Source: Sipunculus nudus (Eukaryota > Annelida > Sipuncula > Golfingiida > Sipunculidae). From it: a stretch of DNA of 64,000 nucleotides. The stretch spans positions 12,553,676 to 12,617,675 of the forward strand of contig CM049311.1 of the NCBI GenBank assembly GCA_026874595.1. The letters run 5' to 3'. Shown in pieces: positions 28,601 to 43,600 of this stretch. The notes under the pieces were generated by a model. That model was not told where the DNA came from. It saw only the letters and a program-made list of their open reading frames with translations, and did not search any database. Within the stretch, counting starts at the first letter, position 1. Each line of letters begins with the position of its first letter. A program made the translations under genes and the position numbers.

Positions 28601-31600
28601 GAGAAACTGATACATTGATGTCCGTTTCCCGTCTCAAACGTAAAGGAAAAATGCATAAAAAATGCATGTGGTGCCGCCAATAAACGCACCAGGTTCGGGA
28701 CGCTAGATACCACAGTTGAATAACAGAAACCAGTGGTGTAAGTTCGCAATCTCAAAAAGATAAGAAAAACACAGGAGGCGCAACCCGTCTTAAGCAGATG
28801 ATGAAATTATCAAAAACTGAAAGGATCATACATTTCATTCATTAAGTAGCGAGATACTCGAAGTTGTGTATCACACTTTTAATTATTTTTGATGCACAGA
28901 CACGCATCGTGGTCAGAAGGATATAGGTCGAAGTGTGACCTAATTTCATGATATTTGATCGACCTCTCTAAATGTTCAGTTAGGCATAGAAGAGAAAAAA
29001 CATAAACCTTCAAATGAAGGGCAACGAGCGCAGTAAAACTTCTGAATAACAAAAAGTACAGAAACATTCAGCACTGCTTTGTATTATTTTTTTCACATTA
29101 ATTTAATTAAAAATACTCAATCGTTCAAGCTGAATAAAAATTTCCATTTTCTTAATTATAGAATATTGGCATTACCATGTAAAACCTTCGAGTAAAAATA
29201 TAATGGCGACAACATATTCCAAATCCCGAACACACATACATTCAGAAATTTACTCACGTAGTATGGTAGAACTAGACCGCATCTCACTCTCAACTGATTC
29301 ACATACTGACACCACTTCACCTGTGTAGGATTCTCCAGGAGTCAGGTTTGTGAATATTTCTCTAAACTGCCCTGTTCTATTAGTGTTGTTTCTTATGGAG
29401 AGTATTGTCTGAGTGTTGTCCTCTAATGTCACAGTGTAGTAATCTATAATTTCTCCTGATGGTGCGTTCCAAGTCAAAATTAGACTTGATGTTGAAAGGG
29501 GATCAATTCTTACATTCTCTGGAGGCCCAGGCCCTATGAATGATTGTCAAAACACATTGACAAATGATAAAAATGTTCGTATTTACATTTGCTTGATGTA
29601 TTATTTTCATGGCAGGTAATTAAATCAGCACAGCACCCATACTAATAAATTGTAAACCGTTAGTATGACTATTCATATTTCTGACACAAATACAGTCACG
29701 AATACACTTACGTAGTACTGTAGAACTAGATTGCATTTCACTCTCAACAGATTCAAACACTGACAATACTTCCGCTGTGTAGGATTCTCCTGGAGTCAGG
29801 TTTGTGAATATTTCTCTGAATATCCCTGTTCTGTTTGTGTTGTTTCTTACGGACAATACCGTATGATTGTTTTCCTCTAATGTGACAGTGTAGTAATCTA
29901 CATTTTCTCTCGATGGTGCGTTCCAAGTCACAATTAGACTTGTGATTGAGAGTGGATCCACTCTTACATTTTCTGGAGGTCTAGGTCCTGAAAAATAACA
30001 AAAATTCTTTTCAAAACACAGTGTCGGACGATAACACTTTTGCCATTAGTCTTTGAAACGTGTAAGGGAGGGAGTCATAGCAAAAATTATATAGCAAACA
30101 AGTCATCTTGAAAAGGTGCAGGCGTACCCTCTTCAGGCAATAAATTCTTTGACAAAATCTCAGCAGATATATTAGTTTGAAACCTAACGGAATTTAGGAA
30201 GCAGTATTATATTCATCCTGTGTAATAATGAACTCTTTTAGTCTCATCTGATGATGTTGTTTTACAAAATAATTACTATAAAATAACGTATATAAGAACC
30301 AGTAAGAATAACATTCGAGCTGCATTCAATGTATACGAACTTAAAAGGGATCAGAACAGAACGTTCTCTGACTAAAGCAACTTCCTGTTCAGCCCAGGGA
30401 AATGTTTCAGTATATTTTGATTATATCCTTTGTACATCACTATATCCTGGACATAATTGACCGATACGGGTGATCATTAGAATGAAGTCCTGTTGATCAA
30501 ATCATACTTATTACAACTGTGCCCGATACATGCTATACCAACGTCTACAGGAACAGTAGGGTTTTAACAAAATGATGTGGTTCATACAGGCTTACTGATA
30601 TCAACTGTCACACAGAATGAAACATAATGACTCCAATATATATATATTGGATCCTTAGAACACTTAATATATGATAATTTTTTTCCCTACACATATTCTT
30701 ATTTATCATAGATATACAATATAACCTTATCTTAACATAACATTGTCAAACCTAAATATAAGCAATAAAAAAGACTATATAATCTGAATCATATACGCAA
30801 ATGCAGGTACGAATTTACTCACGAAGTATAGTTGAAGTAGACCGTATCTCACTCTCCACTGATCTAGAAACTGACACCACTTCAGCTGTATAGAATTCCC
30901 CTAGGGTCAGGTTTGTAAATGTTTCACGAAATGGCCATGTGATGTTTCTCACAGGGAATATCTTCTCAATGTGGTCCTTGAATGTCACAGTGTAGTAATC
31001 CACATTTCCTGCTGATGTTGCATCCCAAAAAACAGTCAGGCTTTTTGTTGAAACCGGATGAACAGGATACAACCTGACATTCTCTGGGGGTTCAGGCCCT
31101 GGAACATAAAGGTTATATTTAGTAATTTTTTTTCAATTATTTCATTTGTATCGTAAGCTAGAAAGGTATTTAATGAAAACCCATCATTATATTGCACGAA
31201 GTCAGAAGGTAGCAAGTTAGAAGAACATTTCATAAAAACACGTGTGATCAAACGATGCTTATTACTATTCTTGCTTAATATATCACACCACCCTTCTTCT
31301 CTCAGGCATGACTCTCGGGGTCAATCCGTTCAGGCATATAACCTCTTTTCAACTTGTTTCTACACAATGCCATGCCTGAACGCAAGAAAAAAAATTCATC
31401 TAAAACCATACAGTACCCCCGATGATCAATCGGTGGAGATCAACACCCTGTATGTGGCTTCTCATTATAAAGTCAGAAGAGAAAGCAAATAGAAAATATA
31501 GTTTACTCACGAAGAATAATTGAACCATCCCGTGCCTCACTCTCCATTGTCTGAGACACTGAAGTCACTTCAGCTGCATAGAGTTCTCCGGGGTTCAGGT

Positions 31601-34600
31601 TTGAAAATGTTTCCCTGAATGGCCCTGAAGTTTCATTGTTGCTTCTAAGATATATTAATCTACGAAATGCATCCCATACTCTGACAGTGTAGTAATCTAC
31701 ATTTCCTGTTGATGCTTCATCCCAAGTCACACTGAGTTTTGTGGTTGATACAGTTTCAAGCCTAACATTCTCTGGTGGCTCAGGCCCTGGTATATCCAGA
31801 TTAATACAAAGGGAATGACATTTAGATAACATTGAAGAATGCAGGTGTTTCTGATGAGATCTCGAATCATCAAAACAGAAAGCCGGCAACAACATGTATC
31901 AACACAGTACATTTGTTTTTAAATTAATGTTTATATAGCCAGTTCTTGTAAAAAGGTGTATGATAATATCTGAGTAGGAATAAACACAAGTTCAACTGTT
32001 CAAGGACACAAAGAAATTTACAAAAAAAAGAAAATAAATCCACCTGGGCTATGCGACTAATTTCAGTCCGATATGATATAATTTGTACCACGACATTTCT
32101 ACGATATAACAAAACGAATCGGGGGGCCTGTAGAAAGGCGTGTCAGTAGAAGAACATTTAATATAAAATCATACTTACTGCTATTCTACCTGTCATATGT
32201 TTATATCAGAACAATTATATCGGGTGTTTTTCGAAATTTATGTGGCATTCATAAGTTCAATGATAGCGCCGATAATTTTTAAATTGACAATACGCGGCAA
32301 TTAAATCGGAATAAAATAGTTAAAGCTTAATTCAGACTTAAGGTCATCCGGACAACTTGATATATTTTGGTACGTTTTATAATAGGGAAGTAATGGACAC
32401 TGTAATGCACTGAAATCATTGCATCACATTTCCTTTAACAGTTACTGAAATCAGGGAAATATATTAGCACACCATCTTTACTATACAAATATACAAAAAC
32501 ATTTTAAATACATTTTATTTAGCATAAATATATATAAATCTGCACACAAATAAAATTATGAACTCGCTCACGTAGTACAGCAGAAGTAGACCTCGTAGCG
32601 CTCTCAACCGATTCAAACACAGAAACCACTTTCGTTGTGTAGTATTCTCCTGGGGTCAGGTTTGTGAATATTTCTCTGTATGGCCCTGTTCTGTTTGTGC
32701 TTCTTACGGACAGTCACAGTGTAGTAATCAACAGTTTCTCTTGGTGGGGCGTTCCAAGCCAAAATTAGAGTTGTGGTTGAAAGAGGATGCACTCTCACAT
32801 TCTCTGGAGGTTTCGGCCCTGAAAAAAACATGAATATTTGTTAAAACACAATGACGAATACTAAAAGTATTCGCAATTAGTATATGGCAACGTCTAGAGA
32901 GGGATGTTCAAAGTAAGACCAGTTAACCAACATGGTATCTTGGGGAAAAGTTCTCTTCATAGCCGCTTCAAGGAAAACGTTCTATGAAAAATCTGCGTAA
33001 AAATACTCGTTTCATATAAATATCCGGAAGAACTAAGGCAAATTAAGAAGAAATATGTTACATGTATTTTACATGTGTAACACAGGGAATTCTTTCAGTT
33101 GCAGCTGATGATATTGTTTGTCCAGATAATTTCTTTAACATACCGTACCATATTGGAGAACTGCTAAGAATAAGAATCAAGTTGCATTCTATGTAGACGA
33201 ATTTGAAAGGAATTAAACCTAATGGATTATACTCTTACTTAATCAAACGTCTCTGCACCCAAGTGAAATATTTCAGCCCTTTATGATTACATTATCTGTA
33301 CATCACTACTATGACATATTGGACCGATGCAGGGACTCAGTGAGATGATAATTGCGTAAAAGTAAACATTCGATCCCATCATACTCATTGTTATTCTGCT
33401 TGATGCAAAATTATCATTCAATAAATCGTCTGCATTTATTTTTAGAAAGAGTTAACGTTATCACAAATATACAATAAAATATCATCTTTATGGTGTAAAT
33501 TTTCACCATTAAAAGCACTAGATATATCTGATCACGCAAATGCAGTTAGGAATTTACTCACTAAGTATAGTTGAAGCAGACCGCATTTCACTCTCCACCC
33601 ATCTAGAAACAGACAGAACTTCAGCTGTGTAGGCTACTCCTAGGGTAAGATTTGTGAATGTTTCACGGTATGACAATGTGAAGTTTCTCACATTGAACAT
33701 TGTCTGGGTGTGGTTCATCAGTGTCACCCTGTAGTATTCCACACTTCCTGCTAATGCTGCATCCCAAACCACAGTCAGGCTTCGTCTCAATACCGGATAC
33801 AGGGGATACAATCTGACATTCCGTGGAGGTTCAGGCCCTGGTACATCAAAATCACTTTTATATGAAATCAGAAAAGGACTGGTGTGAAGCAAATTTATCA
33901 CTATGAATAGTAAAATTAATGCTTATTAATATCTTTGCGAAATATTATCCTGGAGAGTCAATCCTTAACAGGCAAGTAACTTTCTTTAAACTTGAGTTTA
34001 TATAGTGCAAACCTGAACCCGAAGAGAATAAATAAATCATACACTTCCGTATTATACTCTAGAGGACCAATCGTATGAAGCAAACACCCTCCTCATATCT
34101 TTTTTATATTGTCAAAACGGGAGGCGGAGAGAGGCAGTAATTACTTACAGAGAATAGTTGATCCAGATCGTCCTTCACTCTCCACTGATTGGAACACTGT
34201 CATCACTTCAGCTACGTAGAATTCTCCTGGGATCAGGTTTGAGAATGTTTCATTGAATGGCCCGGTTGTTTCATTGTTGCTTCTTACATATAATATCCTG
34301 CTGTAGGTGTCCCTTACTGTTACAGTGTAATAATCTGCATTTCCTACCGCTGCTGGGTCCCAGATAACAGAAAGGCTCGTGGTTGATATAGCGTTCGCTC
34401 GGACATTCCTTGGAATATCAGGACCTAATGCAATAAAATAAATCTTAGACGACGTCGAGGTATACAAGAGTTCTGATGAATTCTCGAATCATCAAAGACG
34501 GAAGCCAACACAGGGCATGTTTAAATTAATATTGATACAACCTTTCCCGATACAAAGGTTCCAGTCTCATTTGATAATTTCATTTGTACAACATCATTTC

Positions 34601-37600
34601 TATTACATAGTGGTTTCGACATTGATACACCTTCGAATAAATCATGGTCATTGCTATTTATTCGATCATATGTCATTCTCATAACAATTATATCCCGCTT
34701 AATCAGGAGTTTCTCCATTTATCTCTTGTATTATTTTAGTTTAAAATTTCATAGTTCTTATATTTTACTGTTATTCCATAATTTTTTACCTTACATTTTA
34801 TATATAATTAGCCACTGTGGTCTCTTAAACAAATTAACTCAATATTTTTACTCTTAAACGTCTTTATCCTATCCTTTGGTATCACGATTAATATTATGAA
34901 GACATTTATGAATTTACTCACGCAGTATAGCTGTAACAGATCGCATCCCACTCTCCACTGACTCAAACACGGACACCACTCCCGCTGTGTAGGATTCCCC
35001 CAGCGTAAGGTTTGTGAATATTTCAATAAAAGTTCCTGATCTTTCAGTGTTATTTCTCTCAGTCAATATCGTATTTGTGTGGTTCAGTGTCACAATGTAG
35101 AAATCAACAATTCCTTTTGATGGCGCGTCCCATGTCAAGTTCAGGCTTGTGATAGAAGGAGGATTAACTCTCACATTTTCTGGGGGCCAGGCTCTGATAA
35201 AAGAAAAATAACTATCGAAAAACACATCGGATAACAAAAGTATTTCCGAGGGACCTTCTACACACAAGAAGCGGGACGTCAGGATCCGGACCTTATTTAA
35301 ATAGAGTAGGTCTGAAAAGATTTAATGTCATACCTGCACCCGGAATTCAGTCCAGCCAAAAGAAGGTATAAATACATAATTACGATGTTAAACGACGATT
35401 AAGACACTATATCATATGCGCGACCCATTACTATACTTAGATGTCAGATATGCGTTTCACATAAACAATAGACCGAATTTACTTACTCAGTGTAACTGAA
35501 ATAGACCGTGCCTCACTCTCTATTCCGTTTGAGACGGACACCACTTCAGCTGTATAGAATCCTCCTCGGGACAGGTTTTGGAACGTTTCACTGAATGGTC
35601 GTACTGCTTTAGTTTTGTTTCTTACAGAAACCAAGGCCGACCTGTAGTCCCATAGTCTCACGGTATAGTAATCGATTCTCCCATTTGATGCATCATTCCA
35701 AGTCACAGTCAGACTTGTGGTTGATGCAAGATCCAACATAACATTTTCGGGAGGTTCAGGCCCTGATACAATCAGAATAAAAATCAATAGCATAATTGAA
35801 TTAGAATGCACTCAGAGATGAGGACTAAGGCAGCCTATTACCCCTATATGGAATCTGTCGGAAATGCAGCAGTTTTCCTTTAAATATTCCTCGATCCAGA
35901 ATGTGATCCGAATGAAAATTAGGCCAATTGTTCTTTCTATCATTCTTGAGCTGTCCTGGAAATTTAAGGAAAATCCGTTGCTAACAGACTAACAAACACA
36001 CAAACGTACCAATATAAAATTTATTTTGGTTAGACATGGCCTATATATGTCAGTGCCTCTCAGTCATTTGACTCTTCCTGATTCGGCATTCGGGAAAAAC
36101 ATATAAATTTTCATTTAGTTCATCATTTACAAAAAAATATAGATCTTTATTTGAATCAGTTGTTAGCTTTATGCTGGTGTAAAGGTAGACGCTATGAGAG
36201 TAGTCCACCGCAGCCATGCTGTGGCTACTTTCGGTCATTTGGCTCAGTGCCCAACTTCATACCTCCACCGAGTTTTATTGACTCTGTGTTATCCGAAGTC
36301 ACACTTTCTCATCAGGTAATTAGCACCTAGTCTTGGTACCACTGCAGCTCTCGGGGCTGCTGAGGTCGCTGTGTATGGCCTTGGAACTGGAGGAGGGGGG
36401 GGGGGGGGGGGTGAGCATGGGCTTGGCAGTGAATGTGTTAAATAATATTTGGGAAATTCAATTTCATATTTTCTTTACTATACAAAATGTACAATAATTA
36501 AGAACACCAATATGGTCAGGAATTCACTCACGTAGTATGGTAGAACTAGACCGCATCTCACTCTCAACTGAGTCAAAGACAGACACCACTTCCCCTCTGT
36601 AGAATTCTCCCGGCGTTAAGTTTGTGAATATTTCACTGAATGGCCCTATTCTTTCAGTGTTGTTTCGTACAGACAGTATCGTCTGATAGAATCCCTTCAA
36701 AGTCACAGTATAGTAATCTACAGTTTCACCTGATGGTGCGTACCAAGTCAAATTTAGAATAGTCGATGAAACAGGATCCACTGTTACATTTTCTGGAGGT
36801 CTTGGCCCTGGAACGACGGGAATAATTGTCAGAACAATTTATAAACGTAATTCAAATTAGCTTTTAGCACAAAAAAAATCAAAAGCATTACAACACAGAG
36901 ATGAAGATTGCATAAAAGTGTTATTTTGATTAAATCATACCCATTGCTATTCTGGCTGATATATTCGTATAACAATTATAACCTGAAAACTAGGATGTTT
37001 ATCGAAGTTTACATGATCCTTACAGGTTTACAGATATCAAATGTCGTTCAAAAATAGGTATAATGCCACAAATTAACATGAAACCTTGCAGCATTAACAA
37101 ACAATATATATGTAAATGCGGGCAGTCGGCATATTGAGCGCCATTACGAAAAGAATCAGTCAATGCTTCCTATAACACACCCTTTACATTTGCTTCCGTG
37201 GGATATTTAAAGTTACCATATACCATAAACAATATAACATCGTTAATGTGTACTTGATACAGTTCACTGTTACACCTAAATGTACATCACAAAAATTAAT
37301 AAATAGTATTCATTAAGAACGTAAATGCAGTTACGAAATTACTAACGAAGTATAGTTGAAGAAGACCGCATTTCACTCTCCACCCATCTAGAAACTGACA
37401 CCACTTCAGCTGTGTAGGATTTCCCAAGGCTCAGGTTTGTGAATGTTTCATGGAATGACCATGTGCTGTTTTTCCAGGGAACTGTAGTCTGGGTGTGGTT
37501 CATCAGTGTCACCCTGTAGTATTCCACACTTCCTGCTAATGCTGCATCCCAAACCACAGTCAGGCTTCGTCTTAATACCGGATACAGGGGATACAATCTG

Positions 37601-40600
37601 ACATTCCGTGGAGGTTCAGGCCCTGGTACATCAAAATCACTTTGATATGAAATCAGAAAAGGACCGGTGTGAAGCAAATTTATCACTATGAATAGTAAAA
37701 ATAATGCTTATTAATATCTTTGCGAAATATTATCCCGGAGAGTCAATCCTTAACAAGCAAGTAACTTTCTTTAAACTTGAGTTTATATAGTGCAAACCTG
37801 AACCCAAAGAGAATACATAAATCATAAACTTCCGTATTATACTCTAGAGGACCAATCGTATGAAGCAAACACCCTCCTCATATCTTTTTTATATTGTCAA
37901 AACGGGAGGCGGAGAGAGGCAGTAATTACTTACAGAGAATAGTTGATCCAGATCGTCCTTCACTCTCCACTGATTGGAACACTGTCATCACTTCAGCTAC
38001 GTAGAATTCTCCTGGGATCAGGTTTGAGAATGTTTCATTGAATTGCCCGGTTGTTTCATTGTTGCTTCTTACATATAATATCCTGCTGTAGGTGTCTCTT
38101 ACTGTTACAGTGTAATAATCTGCATTTCCTACCGCTGCTGCGTCCCAGGTAACAGAAAGGCTCGTGGTTGATATAGCGTTCGCTCGGACATTCCTTGGAA
38201 TATCAGGACCTAATGCAATAAAATAAATCTTAGACGGCGTCGAGGTATACAAGAGTTCTGATGAATTCTCGAATCATCAAAGACGGAAGCCAACACAGAC
38301 CATTTTTAAATTAATATTGATACAACCTTTCCCGATACAAAGGTTCCAGTCTCATTTGATAATTTCATTTGTACAACATCATTTCTATTACATAGTGGTT
38401 TCGACATTGATACACCTTCGAATAAATCATGGTCATTGCTATTCATTCGATCATATGTCATTCTCATAACAATTATATCCCGCTTAATCAGGAGTTTATC
38501 CATTTATCTCTTGTATTATTTTAGTTTAAAATTTCATAGTTCTTATATTTTACTGTTATTCCATAATTTTTTACCTTACATTTTATATATAATTAGCCAC
38601 TGTGGTCACTTAAACAAATTAACTCAATATTTTTACTAATAAACGTCTTTATCCTATCCTTTGGTATCACGATTAATAATATGAAGCCATTTATGAATTT
38701 ACTCACGCAGTATAGTTGTAACAGATCGCATCTCACTCTCCACTGACTCAAACACGGACACCACTCCCGCTGTGTAGGATTCCCCCAGCGTAAGGTTTGT
38801 GAATATTTCAATAAAAGTTCCTGATCTTTCAGTGTTATTTCTCTCAGTCAATATCGTATTTGTGTGGTTCAATGTCACAATGTAGAAATCAACAATTCCT
38901 TTTGATGGTGTGTCCCATGTCAAGTTCAGGCTTGTGATAGAAGGAGGATTAACTCTCACATTTTCTGGGGGTCCAGGCTCTGATACAAGAAAAATAACTA
39001 TCGAAAAACCCATCGGATAACAAAAGTATTTCCGAGGGACCTTCTACACACAAGAAGCGGGACGTCAGGATCCGGACCTTATTTAAATAGAGTAGGTCTG
39101 AAAAGATTTTGTCATACCTGCACCCGGAATTCAGTCCAGCCAAAAGTAGATATAAATACATAATAACGATGTTGAAAACAACATTTAAAAAACATAGTGA
39201 ATAATTTGATTGTCATCCAATCAATTGTACATTTTATTTACATAAGGGATCGAGAGAGAGGACTAGGTAGAAAAATCCAAAGAAGAAGACTAATACAAAT
39301 CCCATTCATTGCTATTCTGACTATCATATGGAATTTTTGAATTATTTCCCAATAAATAAGGTGTTTAACGAGAATTATATGGTACTAATTTTCTCATGGG
39401 ATGTACCTGGAGCAAAGATACTATAACATATGCGCGACCCATCACAATACTTAGATTTCAGATATGCGTTATAAAGTGTAATTATTATTGTAACACTCAA
39501 AGAATAAACTTCATCAGTAATGGTCCTTATTCCGTTCATGATCTTTCCACACAAAAAATATTATACCATCAGTGTAATTAAAAAATAAACTCTCATGAGC
39601 ATAAGCAATAGACCGAATTTACTTACTCAGTGTAACTGAACCCGACCGTGCCTCACTCTCTATTCCGTTAGAGACGGACACCACTTCAGCTGTATAGAAT
39701 CCTCCTCGGGACAGGTTTTGGAACGTTTCACTGAATGGCCGTACTGCTTTAATTTTGTTTCTTACAGAAACCAAGGTCGACCTGTAGTCCCATAGTCTCA
39801 CGGTATAGTAATCGATTCTCCCATTTGATGCATCATTCCAAGTCACAGTCAGACTTGTGGTTGATGCAAGATCCAACATAACATTTTCGGGAGGTTCAGG
39901 CCCTGATACAATAAGAAAAAAAATCAATAACATAATTGAACTAGAAATGCACTCAGAGATGAGGACCAAGGCAGCCCATTACCCCCATATGGAACCTGTC
40001 AGATATGCAGCAGTTTTCCTTTAAATATTCCTCTATCCAGAATGTGATCCGAATCGAAATTAGGCCACTGTTCCTTTTCACCTTTACTCGCCTCGGCAAT
40101 TGTCACGCTTTTTGGAGGCGCTTCGATGATTTCAATGATATTTGGGTCTCAGACCCAAAGAAGGACAAACAGGGACATAAGTACCGCCATTATTATGCAG
40201 GAGTGTCTGGCCTCCAGTGTTATATAGCAATTGAAAACATCAAGTGATAGAATGGCAGGTTCAGTCAAATCTCGTTACATTTTTCATTGAAGGAGAATAA
40301 GCTGGATCTCGAGAAAAAACTATCTCCTTCACTTTTCATGCTAGAGATCCCTAGTTTTTGGTCTTTCGTTGCATTCCATAGAACATCCTTACGATTTGCG
40401 TGAATGGAGAATGGGCGAGACTTCATGAAAATACTTATAACAAGGTCATCTTTAAAGCTAGGGAGGTCTACCTTTCTGCTTTGGGCAGCATATCATAACC
40501 TGGAAAAGACTCAATCACAAGTCTAATCAAATCTCGTGCCTTCAAAACAGATCAAGCAAAATTGCACGTAAATACTTTTAGCTCGGTTAAGCGGTTTTAT

Positions 40601-43600
40601 GCTAGAGAATGCTGCGGTATGGATGACAGTCTGCCGCTTGACAGGGCATCATTACATTTAGTTTTCAATACTAATTTGTTTCTTACAGGTCTACTTATAA
40701 AACCTGTAGATCTGAGTAAGACATGGGTCATCACTGAGAGGGTCCGTAATAAGTGCAGATATAGATCAACGAAGGCAGATTTCTAAATAAAATTCAACAG
40801 TTAAATAATATTCGGGAAATTCAATTTCATATTTCCTTTACTATGCAATATGTATACTAATTAAGAACACCAATATGATCAGGAATTTACTCACGTAGTA
40901 TGGTAGAACTAGACCGCATCTCACTCTCAATTGAGTCAAAGACTGACACCACTTCCCCTCTGTAGGATTCTCCCGGCGTTAAGTTTGTGAATATTTCACT
41001 GAATGGCCCTATTCTTTCAGTGTTGTTTCGTATAGACAGGATCGTCTGAGAGAATTTCTTGAAAGTCACAGTATAGTAATCTACAGTTTCACCTGATGGT
41101 GCGTCCCAAGTCAAATTTAGAATAGTCGTTGAAACAGGACCCACTGTTACATTTTCTGGAGGTCTTGGCCCTGGAACAACGGGAATAATTGTCAGAACAA
41201 TTTATAAACGTATTTCAAATTAGTTTTTGCACTAAAAAATTCAACAGCAATACTACAGAGAGATGAAGATTGCATAAAAGTGGTATTTTGATTAAATCAT
41301 ACCCATTGCTATTCCGCTTGATAAATTTTTTATAATAATTATAACCTGAAAACTAGAATGTTTATCGAAATTAACATGGTCCTTACAGGTTTACAGATAT
41401 CAAATGGCGTTCAGAAACAGACATAATGCCACAATTAAACATGAAACCTTGCAGCATTTACAAACGTATATATGTAAATGCGGGCAGTCAGCATATTGTG
41501 CACCATTACGAAAAGAATCAGTAAATGCTTTTTATAATACATCCTTTACATTTGCTTCCGTAGAATATTTAAAGGTATTATATATACAATATAACATCTT
41601 AAATGTGTAATAGATACATGTCACTGTTACACCTAAATGTACACCACAATTTTTTTTTTTTTAAATTATTCTTCATTAAGAACGAAATTACTCACGAAGC
41701 ATAGTTGAAGCAGACCGCATTTCACTCTCCACCCATCTAGAAACTGACACCACTTCAGCTGTGTAGGATTTCCCAAGGCTCAGGTTTGTGAATGTTTCAC
41801 GAAATGACCATGTGCTGTTTGTCCAGGGAACTGTAATCTTGATGTGGTTTGTCAGTGTAACCCTGTAGTATTCCACACTTCCTGCTAATGCTGCATCCCA
41901 AACCACTGTCAAGCTTCTTCTTGAAACCGGATACACGGGATAAAATCTGACATTCCGTGGAGGTTCAGGCCCTGTACATTAAAATTACCTTTTACCAAAA
42001 TCCCAAGTGGACCGTTAAGAAAGACATTTCATTAAATATGTATGGTAAAAACGATTCTCATTACGATCCTTTGAGAAATTCCTCACATCTCCCTCCTCCT
42101 CCCATTTATCACCCAGGATGGTAAGTGCTTAACCAACAATTTTTTTTAATTGTATTTATATAGTGCCATAATTGAACCCAAAAAGAATAAATAAATCATC
42201 TCCTTTCGTATTATACTCTAGAGGACCAATCGTGTGAAGCAAATACCATCCTCATAGCTTTTTTATATTGTCAAAACAGGAGGCGGAAAGAAGCAATAAT
42301 TTACTTACAGAGAATAGTTGATCCATATCGTGCTTCACTCTCCACTGATTGGAAAACGGATATCACTTGAGCTACGTAGAATTCTCCTGGGATCAGGTTT
42401 GAGAATGTTTCATTGAATGGCCCGGACGCTTCATAGTTGCTTATTACATATACTATTCTGCTGTAGGCTTCACTCACTATTACATTGTAATAATCTACAA
42501 TTCCTACTGTTGCTGCGTCCCAGGTCACATTTAGACGTGTGGTTGATACAGCGTTTACTCGAACATTCCTTGGAGTGTCGGGGCCTTTTAAAACGAAAAG
42601 TGATTTTTAGAAGACGAAGTATTCAGGAAACCTGATGAGTCCTCGAATCATCAAAAAGGGAAACCAATACTATAAGCATGTATAAAAAGAGGGCATTTTA
42701 CAAAATGGTATTGATACTACCTCTTCCGGCACAAAGGATAAGGTTCCATTTGATAATAATGTTTTCATCACAATGTCTATTATATAGTAGTTTAAATGAA
42801 GGTTCATTTTCAAAATAAATGTTTATTGCTATTCTTTCCATCATCTTTCATTTTCATGACAGTTATATCCGGTTTTATATATGGGCTAGTTTAAACAAAA
42901 TATCTATTGTACTTTTTATGCACTGGTAGTACCGATAGTTCTGGACATAACGCTGCAATTAAATCAGAAATTCAGGGTTCCTCACTTACGTTTCATTTTA
43001 ACAGCTTATGTAGTCACTGGAATTATTATATAAAAGTAATATCTTTACAATGCATCCTATTTTAAACCTTTATTTTGAAGATTCATGATAATGAAAACAG
43101 GATTTTACTCACGCAGTGTAGTTATAACATACTGCATCTCACTCTTCACTGACTCAAACAACGACACCACTTCAGCTATGTACGATTCCCCTAGTGTAAG
43201 GTTAGTGAATATTTCAATGAAGGGTCCTGTTCTTTCAGTGTTGTTTCTTACAAACAATATCGTATTCATGGTGTAGTTCTTCAACGTTATGGTGTAGAAA
43301 TCAACAATTCCTTTTGATGGTGCGTCCCAGGTCAAGTTTAGTCTTGTTATTGAAGGAGGAGCAACTCTCAAGTTTTCGGGGGGCCAAGGCCCTTAAAAAA
43401 GAAGCATAGCTATCAAACACACACATTGTATAACATCGTAAAACACGAGAAATCTTTTATACACCATCATCGGAAAGTCTTGATCCTGAGTTTATTTTAA
43501 AATAACATATCTGAAGAGAGGTGTTGGCATACCTGAAACTGTTATAAAGTTCTAGTACAAGTAGATGTAAATAGCTGTTTTTGATGGTGAATGGTCACAA

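Noticed and set aside
34651-34857. Plus-strand hydrophobic open frames at 34651-34857 and 38436-38639
   Set aside because: Both are AT-rich intron sequence duplicated with the cassette; their similarity reflects recent duplication, not coding constraint.
40562-40786. Plus-strand open frame of 74 codons in an FN3 intron
   Set aside because: It lies in a module repeated at 45680-46080 where the frame is broken, so there is no sign of selection.
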